In this document: piece after piece, positions 26,292 to 32,964 of the stretch | Numbering within the stretch: position 1 is the first letter of the stretch | How the letters are laid out: each line of letters begins with the position of its first letter | Source of the DNA: Candidatus Poseidoniaceae archaeon | Lineage (GTDB): Archaea > Thermoplasmatota > Poseidoniia > Poseidoniales > Poseidoniaceae | Assembly: GCA_938084675.1 (NCBI GenBank) | Contig: CALKGM010000013.1 | Span: 1-32,964, forward strand | Direction of reading: 5' to 3' | DNA: 32,964 nucleotides | Made by a program: the position numbers and the translations under genes | The notes under the pieces: generated by a model | Database searches by the model: none | What the model was told of the DNA's origin: nothing | Seen by the model: only the letters and a program-made list of their open reading frames with translations

Positions 26292-26752
26292 TGCAAATCA
26301 CCAACCAAAAGCGCCTCGCTGCTCGATTGCTCGGATGCGGAGTTAACCGTGTTTGGATTCACCCGTCCTTTGTGGACCAAGTGGCATCTGCGGTTCAGAC
26401 CGACGATATCCGTGAATTCATTGAAGAAGGCTGGATTAAGGCCAAGCCAATGAAGGGAACCTCTCGTGTTCGTGCTCGTGCCAGACTCGCTCAAAAGCGC
26501 AAGGGTCGCCGTAAGGGACAAGGTACTCGTGCAGGTTCAGCAAACGCTCGAAATCCTCGTAAGAACCGATGGATGCGCACCATTCGCAGTCAACGCCGTA
26601 CTCTCAAGGAACTACGTGACGACGAAACCATTGCACCTTCCCAATACCGCCGATACTACCTCAAGGCCAAGGGCGGTTCATACCGTTCTATTGCCCACAT
26701 GCGTTCTCAGATGACGCTTGAAGGTGTTAGCTTCCCTGGAGGTGACGAGTGA
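26291..26752 (+). CDS. rpl19e: Ribosomal protein eL19
   Basis: This 153-residue, helix-rich basic protein shows NQKRLAARLLGCGVNRVWI, a basic run RARLAQKRKGRRKGQGTRAG (20 residues), and NPRKNRWMRTIRSQRRTL. Length is normal for archaea. The start overlaps the L32e stop (TGATG). Confidence 0.96.
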   Translation: MQITNQKRLAARLLGCGVNRVWIHPSFVDQVASAVQTDDIREFIEEGWIKAKPMKGTSRVRARARLAQKRKGRRKGQGTRAGSANARNPRKNRWMRTIRSQRRTLKELRDDETIAPSQYRRYYLKAKGGSYRSIAHMRSQMTLEGVSFPGGDE

Positions 26753-27261
26753 TGGCAGGAAACAACCGCCGCTCTATCTTCCGCCGACGTAAGGCTGGTC
26801 TCACCGACTACCGTCGCCGATTGAAGTTGCTTCGTGGTCAAAAGCCACGTGCAGTTGTCCGTGTGTCGAACACCCGTACAACCTGTCAACTCGTTACATG
26901 GGCAGCCGATGGTGACCTTGTGACCATTTCAATGACAGGCTCTGACCTCGTCAAGAAACATGGATGGCCTAACGACCACTCATTGAAATCCGTCCCTGCA
27001 TCCTACTTGGTAGGCTTCGCAATGGGCAAAGCCGCAATGGCTTCGGGGTCCTCCGAAGCTGTTCTGGACATTGGATTAGCAGCCAGTACCCGAGGTGGCC
27101 GTGTTTACGCCGCACTCAAAGGAATGGTTGACGCTGGTCTTGAGATACCTCACAGCGATGAAGTCTTCCCTGATGAAGGCCGCCTCACCGGCGCCCACAT
27201 CAACGATAAGATGACCAAAGCTATCGACAACACAAAGAAATCCATTGAGGGGGCATACTGA
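26752..27261 (+). CDS. rpl18: Ribosomal protein uL18
   Basis: This 169-residue protein binds 5S rRNA. It shows RRRKAGLTDYRRRLKLLRG, PRAVVRVSNTRTTCQLV, and a C-terminal half with YAALKGMVDAGLEIPHSDEV. It is somewhat shorter than many archaeal L18 proteins. GTG 26749 is in frame but overlaps the L19e stop; ATG 26752 (TGATG) is chosen. Confidence 0.96.
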   Translation: MAGNNRRSIFRRRKAGLTDYRRRLKLLRGQKPRAVVRVSNTRTTCQLVTWAADGDLVTISMTGSDLVKKHGWPNDHSLKSVPASYLVGFAMGKAAMASGSSEAVLDIGLAASTRGGRVYAALKGMVDAGLEIPHSDEVFPDEGRLTGAHINDKMTKAIDNTKKSIEGAY

Positions 27262-28031
27262 TGACTGAAGAAGAACAAACAATTCCTACCATGGCACCAG
27301 GTTTGATGCAAGCCTACACCGACGAAGCACCAGAAGAAACACCTGACCGTCGCCGACGAAAGAACCAGTACGACCCAATCGCTGCTCTGCGCAAGTGGGA
27401 ACCTCGCACTCGCCTCGGCGCTGCAGTCATGGCTGGAAAGATCATTTCCTACGAAGCCGCACTGGCATCTGGTCTACCTATCCGTGAAGTTCAAATCGTT
27501 GACGCACTTATTCCTGACCTCGAAGATGAAGTGATCTCCGTGAACATGGTACAACGCATGACTGACAGCGGTCGTCGTGTCCGCTTCAACGTAATGGCTT
27601 GTGTCGGAAACCGCGATGGATATGTCGGTCTCGGCATGGCCAAGGCCAAGGAAGTCGCTACGGCAATCAGCAAAGCCATCACGGCTGCAAAACTCAACCT
27701 TATCCCTGTTCAACGCGGGAACGGTTCATGGGAATCATCACCGGGCCCAGGCAGTACCGTTCCGTTCAAGGTGAACGGCCGAGCTGCTTCTACCCGTGTT
27801 ACACTCATGCCTGCTGCAAAGGGCAAGGGACTGGTTATCGGTGAAACCGGTAAGCGCGTCCTTGAACTTGCAGGAGTTAAGGACGTTCTTTCCCGAACTA
27901 AGGGACAGACACGAACCACAATCAACTACGCTGCTGCTACCTTCAACGCATTGCAAAACATCAACACCACTCGTGTTCTTGATGGTCAGCGTGAGAAACT
28001 ACACATCCATACTGGGAGGAAATTTGAATGA
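27261..28031 (+). CDS. rps5: Ribosomal protein uS5
   Basis: This 256-residue protein has an N-terminal extension of about 40 acidic/polar residues relative to typical archaeal S5. The double-stranded RNA-binding part shows VQRMTDSGRRVRFNVMACVG, and the C-terminal part shows GKGLVIGETGKRVLELAGVK. S5 lies at the mRNA entry site and affects accuracy. Its start overlaps the L18 stop (TGATG), and its own stop overlaps L30 (ATGA). Confidence 0.97.
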   Translation: MTEEEQTIPTMAPGLMQAYTDEAPEETPDRRRRKNQYDPIAALRKWEPRTRLGAAVMAGKIISYEAALASGLPIREVQIVDALIPDLEDEVISVNMVQRMTDSGRRVRFNVMACVGNRDGYVGLGMAKAKEVATAISKAITAAKLNLIPVQRGNGSWESSPGPGSTVPFKVNGRAASTRVTLMPAAKGKGLVIGETGKRVLELAGVKDVLSRTKGQTRTTINYAAATFNALQNINTTRVLDGQREKLHIHTGRKFE

Positions 28032-28498
28032 CGTTTATTGTTGTACGAGCACGAAGCGATGTTAAGGTTGAGCGATCTATTCGTGAAACCATGCACCACA
28101 TGAATCTGACACGTGTTAACCACGCTGTTATCATTGCAGATAACCCACAATACCGTGGAATGCTGCAAAAGGCCAAGGATTACATTACCTGGGGCGAAGC
28201 AGATGTTGGACTTGTTGAGCGCATGCTTGCAGAGCGAGGTCGAATGGCAGGTAACATTCCATTGACAGATGAAATTGTTGCAGAACATACCGATTACAAG
28301 AACATCAGCGAATTTGCAACAGCAATTGTCGCTGGTGATGCACAAGTCAAAGATATTCCAAACTTGAAGCGTGTCTTCCGCCTTCACCCTCCCCGAGGGA
28401 CAAAAGGCTGGGGCGGACTCAAGCGAAGTTTCGTTGTCGGTGGGGCTCTTGGCTCCCGTGGCGAAGAAATTGGTGCGCTCGTTGAGCGAATGATTTGA
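28028..28498 (+). CDS. rpl30: Ribosomal protein uL30
   Basis: This 156-residue protein has the archaeal/eukaryotic L30 (L7) length. It shows VVRARSDVKVERSIRETMHH, LTRVNHAVIIADNPQYRGML, and a C-terminal FRLHPPRGTKGWGGLKRSF. It is coupled to S5 through an ATGA overlap. Its stop is embedded in TGAGGTGAT, which serves L15. Confidence 0.96.
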   Translation: MTFIVVRARSDVKVERSIRETMHHMNLTRVNHAVIIADNPQYRGMLQKAKDYITWGEADVGLVERMLAERGRMAGNIPLTDEIVAEHTDYKNISEFATAIVAGDAQVKDIPNLKRVFRLHPPRGTKGWGGLKRSFVVGGALGSRGEEIGALVERMI

Positions 28499-28509
28499 GG
28501 TGATTGAAG

Positions 28510-28932
28510 ATGGGTACAAAAGCAAACAAACATCGTGGAAGAAACCGATACCACGGACGTGGAAAGAAAGCAGGCCGTGGCGCTGGAAAGCGTGGTGGCC
28601 GTGGAAACGCTGGTATGAACAAGCATCGTGTCATGACCAGAATCAAGTACATGCCAAACCATTGGGGTATGCACGGATTCAACCGACACCCAACCCTTCG
28701 CACCGTCCATGTGACGGTCAACGTTGGTCAACTCGACGAGATGGCTAATGGCGAAAAGAGCATTGATTTGACCTCGCTGGGGATTGACAAGCTTCTCGGA
28801 AGTGGACAAATCCGCTCCAAACTCACAGTCATTGTGGGTGAAGCAAGCGCTAGGGCTATTGAAAAGATAGAAGCCGCTGGCGGTACTATTGAACAAGGCG
28901 ACGACGACTGGGGCGAATTTGAAGAAGAATGA
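28510..28932 (+). CDS. rpl15: Ribosomal protein uL15
   Basis: This 140-residue protein is a late 50S assembly protein. It has the Gly/Arg-rich N terminus (RGRNRYHGRGKKAGRGAGKR) and GMHGFNRHPTLRTVHVTVN, and ends with an acidic tail, DDDWGEFEEE. TTG 28504 is in frame, but ATG 28510 follows TGAGGTGATTGAAG properly and gives MGTKANKHRG. It precedes secY by 58 bases. Confidence 0.96.
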   Translation: MGTKANKHRGRNRYHGRGKKAGRGAGKRGGRGNAGMNKHRVMTRIKYMPNHWGMHGFNRHPTLRTVHVTVNVGQLDEMANGEKSIDLTSLGIDKLLGSGQIRSKLTVIVGEASARAIEKIEAAGGTIEQGDDDWGEFEEE

Positions 28933-28990
28933 CACTTTGTCATTCAATCGCACCGCAACATAAGAAAAACAACACAGGTAGGGAACGAAC

Positions 28991-30928
28991 ATGAAGCACA
29001 AGCCAATTCCATGGGCCATCCTTCTAACGGGTGTATTGTATTACGGTCTGCTCGTATACTGGCAGTCTGATGAACTTCAGATGGCCAGCGGTAGTGACCC
29101 GTACAATGCAGCGGTTTTCGGATTGTTGTTTTCTGTAGTTTACCTCGCATACTGTATGATTTGTTTCCAGCGAGATCTTCCAACTTCTTTCAAAGATATG
29201 CCCTTTGTAGGCCGTTTTGGTAAACTGACAGGATGGTTGGCGTTTGCCTCTATCGCCGTATACTATGTGCGCCCTGCTGCATGGGGTGGATACGACGAAG
29301 GCGTTGGTTTCTTTTTGGTCGGTATCATTCTTCTAGGATTTGGAGCAGCGGCCATTCTTACATGTTTCATGTGGGAAGGAGATGACAGCAGCCGTTTGTA
29401 CGCACTACGCCGCTTCGTTGATGTTTACCCAACGATCACCAAGCCAGAACGTCACGTCCGCTTCAACGAAAAAATGTGGACCACTACCTTCGTCCTCATC
29501 ATCTACTTCGCCATGACCAACGTCATGCTTTTCGGACTTTCCGGACAAGCTCTTGACTTGTTCAGTGGGTTCCGTTCTATCATGGCTGGTGCTTCGGGTA
29601 CCATCATGCACTTGGGTATTGGTCCAATCGTTACTGGTTCCATTATCATGCAATTGTTTGCGGGTGCGAAAATTATTCGACTTGACCTGAGCAACTCCGA
29701 TGACAAAGCCATGTACCAAGGTGTGCAGAAGCTGCTTGTTCTCATCATGATTCCAATTGAATCGATTCCCCAGACCTATGGTTTCCTTGACCCTAGCGAA
29801 TGGCTCATCGATGCATACGGGCTTGGATGGGCTAACTTTGTGATTGTGGCTCAACTCTTTGCTGGTTCCTATCTGGTGTTCTTGCTGGATGAATTGGTCA
29901 GCAAGTGGGGAATTGGGTCTGGTATCTCGCTCTTCATTGCTGCAGGTGTTGCACAATCAACATTTGTAGGTACGCTATCTCCTCTCGCTACTACCTCAGG
30001 CATGCCTTATTCTCTCCAAAACCCACCGTCGGGAACGCTCCCAATGATCTTCTACATGTTCCGTGAATCATCAAATTATGAGATGATTCAGGCGAATGGA
30101 TTCGAAGTCATGTTACTGACGCACGTCAACCCAGTTGCTGCTCTTATCTCATCGATTATCGTGTTCTTGGTGGTTGCCTATGCTGAATCGAGTAAGCTCG
30201 AACTGCCGTTAACACACGGTAAAGTGCGTGGTCACCGAGGAAAGTATCCAATTCGCCTTGTCTACGCATCTAACATTCCGGTCATTTTGATGGCGGCTCT
30301 TCTTGCGAACATCAACATGTTCACACTTCTCTTCTGGAGCCACCCAACGCTCAGTAGGACTCCGATTCTAGGTCAGAACGGTTGGGCGTCAGCCTCAGCT
30401 TATATCGGGACATACGACCCTGGTCAAACTACCGCATCGGGTGGATTTGCATGGTACGCTAGTATGGTTAACGGTGTGAACGATTGGTTGATTCCGCTAC
30501 TGAATCAACAAGGAGACGTCTTCGGGCACTCCCTGACACAAATGCTGGTCCACGTCGTCTTTTATGTTGCTCTTATGACCGTTGGTTCGATGGTGTTCGC
30601 CAAGTTTTGGATTGACACAACCAACATGGGTACAAAGGATGTAGCCAAGCAAATTGAGCGAACAGGAATGCAAATACCTGGGTTCAGAAAGAACCCCAAG
30701 GTGTTGGAAAAGATTCTTGAGAACTATATTCCACCAGTCACATACTTTTCGGGGGCCTTTGTAGGACTTCTTGCCGCAGGAGCCGACTTGCTAGGTACGG
30801 TTGGTAATGCCACCGGAACGGGGTTGTTACTGGCCGTAGGTATCATTCTAAGGACCTATGAGCAGATCCAAAAGGAACAGGCAATGGAAATGCACCCAAT
30901 GATTCGTCAGTTCTTCGGTGCTGACTGA
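28991..30928 (+). CDS. secY: Preprotein translocase SecY with an extra four-helix N-terminal domain
   Basis: This 645-residue protein forms the central channel of the Sec translocon. Residues from about 143 follow archaeal SecY: VDVYPTITKPERHVRFNEKM, then TTTFVLIIYFAMTNVMLFG (first helix), the plug and GPIVTGSIIMQLFAG, SKWGIGSGISLFIAAGVAQS, and ATGTGLLLAVGIILRTYEQI at the end. Archaeal SecY is usually 430-500 residues. The first 140 residues add four hydrophobic segments (about 8-24, 40-58, 76-93, 105-128), an even number that keeps the SecY N terminus in the cytoplasm. The frame is continuous from ATG 28991 and I see no better internal start with a binding site. It lies in the normal place after L15. 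Confidence 0.94.
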   Translation: MKHKPIPWAILLTGVLYYGLLVYWQSDELQMASGSDPYNAAVFGLLFSVVYLAYCMICFQRDLPTSFKDMPFVGRFGKLTGWLAFASIAVYYVRPAAWGGYDEGVGFFLVGIILLGFGAAAILTCFMWEGDDSSRLYALRRFVDVYPTITKPERHVRFNEKMWTTTFVLIIYFAMTNVMLFGLSGQALDLFSGFRSIMAGASGTIMHLGIGPIVTGSIIMQLFAGAKIIRLDLSNSDDKAMYQGVQKLLVLIMIPIESIPQTYGFLDPSEWLIDAYGLGWANFVIVAQLFAGSYLVFLLDELVSKWGIGSGISLFIAAGVAQSTFVGTLSPLATTSGMPYSLQNPPSGTLPMIFYMFRESSNYEMIQANGFEVMLLTHVNPVAALISSIIVFLVVAYAESSKLELPLTHGKVRGHRGKYPIRLVYASNIPVILMAALLANINMFTLLFWSHPTLSRTPILGQNGWASASAYIGTYDPGQTTASGGFAWYASMVNGVNDWLIPLLNQQGDVFGHSLTQMLVHVVFYVALMTVGSMVFAKFWIDTTNMGTKDVAKQIERTGMQIPGFRKNPKVLEKILENYIPPVTYFSGAFVGLLAAGADLLGTVGNATGTGLLLAVGIILRTYEQIQKEQAMEMHPMIRQFFGAD

Positions 30929-30962
30929 TACCCTCATAAGGGATACCTAAAATCAACGAACC

Positions 30963-32477
30963 ATGGTTCGTTTCCGTGCCCCCCGTGGGACCCTTCTGTG
31001 GATTAAAGACCCTGACCATCTTGGAATGGAAAAAGAGGGTGAATTCCTTCTAGTTCGAGATGAAAACACCTCTATAGGTTCGATTCTGTTCTCAATACCC
31101 TTCTTTCTTGTTGGTTTCGGGGTCATCACTGCTTCTTTCATTTACGCAGCGTATGATGCGTACAGTCATCTGACCGATGACTCTGTCTGTGATACCAGAT
31201 ATTCCATGGAATTTGAATTGGGTGGCGGTGAGATATACTGCGAGGGTAACGAATGGAATGCTCTCACTTCCATAGCTACTGTAGAAATTGCAGATGAGCA
31301 TTTCAGATACATACTCTCTTGGGAGGAGGGATCTTCTGAACAACAAGAATTCCGTTGGGTGGAAGTGGACGGATTGCTTACCATCGGTTTATTCCAAGAG
31401 TATGATGGTGAAGGCTATTACCAATGTGAACTTTACAAGAGAAATTCATCCTTGCCCCAAAATTGGACAGGTGACGACCTTGTTGTCCGAGGGTATTGGT
31501 CGTCAATGCCCGATTGGTGTCATGGTGGTGATGCTTCAACGGACAACATCTCCTATCTATCTGCAGAAGGCCCATTGTTTGACGGGGAACGGTTGTATCA
31601 AGTAACCGACGAAAACTTCGGGGATATCGGATACCAAATATATACGACAAAATCTCTCGAATACAACTCCTTGTACCTCCCTTACGAACCGTTTTTCCTT
31701 GAATTCCTATTTCCTGTACTTTTTGGACTCGTTTTTGGCGGCATATTCCTCACTGTAGGTGATTCAAGAGGTATCGTGCTTAAGTTGAATGCTTCCAATA
31801 GAACCATGTCTATTCGCAAAACATTTGGTGGGACTCGCCTCAGTGGTTGGACATGGAAAGAGGTTGATTTCTCAACACTTCAAATGAAACAGTATCAAAA
31901 ATCAGTCGAGCATAGCAGTGGTGGTGGTGAGGATGGTCCTGTCCATACTTGGACAACGTATCACAAGGGGATTGAGGTGGCCATTACGGCTGGGGGAAGA
32001 ACCGTTGACCTCCTCTTTTTAGAACACGGTGAAAACTTCAACATTTACGATATTTCACTGAAGAATTTTTGTGATTCCCTGGGTGTTGAAATGCCGGAGA
32101 TTGAGAAAAAACTCAGGCAAAAGGTCTCGGTGAAAACTTCCCCTGAAGAGGTACAATTGAGCGATTTCCCCGTGGCTGAATGGGACAGCGAAAACGACGC
32201 ACGTCATCTCCTCAATTGGTATGAATGTCACACATCATGGCCCGATCGTTTGACTTTAGGAGAAGCGTTAGACTTGAGTGGAATTGAAGATTTCACATCA
32301 GAGCAAGATGCGCAGAGATTACTGGACTACTTCATCGGAATTCTCGATGATGAAATGGGTGACGCTACGGGTGAAGAATCTCCTCCTGAAGGTGATAATG
32401 AAGCGGACGAGTCTGCGGGCAGTCAAGACGGCGACAAACAGGGTGGATACTCAAAAGCGTTCTGGAATGATGCTTGA
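30963..32477 (+). CDS. Unrecognised two-helix membrane protein
   Basis: I do not recognise this 504-residue protein. Helix one is at about residues 39-63 and helix two at 243-265. Between them lies a predicted outside domain of about 180 residues with four cysteines (C76, C93, C155, C186) that could form two disulfides. After helix two, residues 270-370 look beta-rich (LNASNRTMSIRKTFGG and later VAITAGGRTVDLLFLEHG). Near the C terminus two similar segments occur, SENDARHLLNWY (409-420) and SEQDAQRLLDYF (446-457), and the end is acidic and low in complexity. It starts 34 bases after secY on the same strand and is followed by a T9 run. Confidence 0.78.
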   Translation: MVRFRAPRGTLLWIKDPDHLGMEKEGEFLLVRDENTSIGSILFSIPFFLVGFGVITASFIYAAYDAYSHLTDDSVCDTRYSMEFELGGGEIYCEGNEWNALTSIATVEIADEHFRYILSWEEGSSEQQEFRWVEVDGLLTIGLFQEYDGEGYYQCELYKRNSSLPQNWTGDDLVVRGYWSSMPDWCHGGDASTDNISYLSAEGPLFDGERLYQVTDENFGDIGYQIYTTKSLEYNSLYLPYEPFFLEFLFPVLFGLVFGGIFLTVGDSRGIVLKLNASNRTMSIRKTFGGTRLSGWTWKEVDFSTLQMKQYQKSVEHSSGGGEDGPVHTWTTYHKGIEVAITAGGRTVDLLFLEHGENFNIYDISLKNFCDSLGVEMPEIEKKLRQKVSVKTSPEEVQLSDFPVAEWDSENDARHLLNWYECHTSWPDRLTLGEALDLSGIEDFTSEQDAQRLLDYFIGILDDEMGDATGEESPPEGDNEADESAGSQDGDKQGGYSKAFWNDA

Positions 32478-32491
32478 CGGTAAAATACCTC

Positions 32492-32500
32492 TTTTTTTTT
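32492..32500 (+). terminator. Oligo-T terminator after the last protein gene
   Basis: A T9 run lies 14 bases after the stop at 32477, and a second T6 run follows at 32525-32530. Oligo-T runs of this kind end transcription in archaea, separating the protein genes from the rRNA unit. Confidence 0.6.
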
Positions 32501-32530
32501 GTTCATTCTGGGCCGCAGTCGCCGTTTTTT

Positions 32531-32832
32531 AGTGGATTTGCTCACGGGTATGTTGATATAGGGGAGGTCAGTGGGACACCTTGCTTGCGTCAATAGGGAA
32601 CGGCGTTGGCGGCAGAGTCTTCGGACAATGACCGTCGCCATCCTCCCTGATGCAATGCCGAAGCGATTGCGATTCCGAGCAGATCCTCACGGATTTCGGG
32701 GTCAGGTAGGTGATCGAGATTATGACGTATTTTGTGCAAGAAGCTCAAGTGCATTATTTTCTCGCCAATTTCATTTAGGTCAGCAAATTCATTGCGAATA
32801 GCGACAAGTAACCAAAGGATCATAACAAGAGA
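32531..32832 (+). promoter_or_regulatory. 16S rRNA upstream region (promoter and leader expected)
   Basis: This spacer should contain the rRNA promoter and the 5' half of the pre-16S processing stem. The best TATA-like stretch is TTGATATAGG at 32553-32562, and TATTTTG near 32728 is weaker; neither is convincing. The matching 3' half of the processing stem lies outside the window. No gene is convincing on the plus strand; one open frame on the minus strand is discussed as a finding. Confidence 0.35.
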
Positions 32833-32964
32833 AATCTGGTTGATCCTGCCAGAGGCGACCGCTTTTGGAGTTCGATTAAGCCATGCGAGTCGAGAGTCTT
32901 AGGGACTCGGCATACTGCTCAGTAACACGTGGATAACCTGCCCTATCGTCTGGAATAACCTCGG
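32833..32964 (+). rRNA. rrs: 16S ribosomal RNA (5' part, cut by window edge)
   Basis: AATCTGGTTGATCCTGCCAG is the archaeal 16S 5' end. It is followed by the expected GGAGTTCGATTAAGCCATGC and later CTCAGTAACACGTGGATAACC, conserved in helices of the 5' domain. The gene continues past the right edge. The mature 5' end may differ by a few bases from 32833. Confidence 0.96.

Noticed and set aside
28384-29019. Minus-strand open frame of 211 codons opposite L30, L15 and the start of secY
   Set aside because: It overlaps three recognised genes and its composition is unlike a normal protein.
30929-30962. Small CCCT/AGGG hairpin after secY as a terminator
   Set aside because: The stem is only four base pairs, with no T run after it, and the next gene starts within 34 bases.

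Overview
The window comes from an archaeal genome. The evidence is an archaeal-type ribosomal superoperon (L3-L4-L23-L2-S19-L22-S3-L29, aIF1, Rpp29, S17, L14, L24, S4e, L5, S14, S8, L6, L32e, L19e, L18, S5, L30, L15, SecY), a thermosome subunit, a Hef-type helicase/nuclease, a tRNA-Trp with a guide-RNA intron, the small protein eL41 and an archaeal 16S rRNA 5' end. Large secreted, membrane-anchored proteins and the overall gene style suggest a marine Thermoplasmatota lineage such as Poseidoniales (Marine Group II). This placement is inference from gene content and was not tested by a search. I see no mobile element or CRISPR array.

Layout. Positions 1-280 hold the truncated 3' end of eL41 and an intron-containing tRNA-Trp. 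Positions 342-9069 hold a plus-strand run: a membrane-anchored subtilisin-like protease, a class I aminotransferase, two unrecognised membrane proteins, and a 1.1-1.15 kDa-residue-scale surface protein of repeated beta-sandwich domains with a cytoplasmic tail. A thermosome gene (9147-10769) ends in a terminator hairpin. A two-gene redox unit follows (10908-13739). Hef lies convergently on the minus strand (13726-16353). A 345-base divergent control region then leads into the ribosomal superoperon (16699-28932), secY and an unrecognised two-helix membrane protein. A 355-base spacer precedes the 16S rRNA, which runs off the right edge.

The most unusual content is the redox pair. The first gene fuses a 4Fe-4S ferredoxin, a flavodoxin and an SdhB-like domain that keeps the SdhB framework but has lost all the Fe-S cluster cysteines. 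The second gene is an HdrB/SdhE-like protein in which most CCG-domain cysteines are also gone. Gene order matches sdhB-sdhE of E-type succinate dehydrogenases, so this looks like a re-purposed complex with its clusters removed and new redox modules attached.

Other notable points: the tRNA-Trp intron contains a complete C/D box guide RNA whose two guides obey the fifth-nucleotide rule for C34 and U39; SecY carries an N-terminal extension of about 140 residues with four predicted helices; L32e carries an N-terminal SAP domain; the thermosome has an altered nucleotide-binding motif; and many ribosomal junctions embed the stop codon in the next gene's Shine-Dalgarno sequence (TGAGGTGA), suggesting translational coupling.
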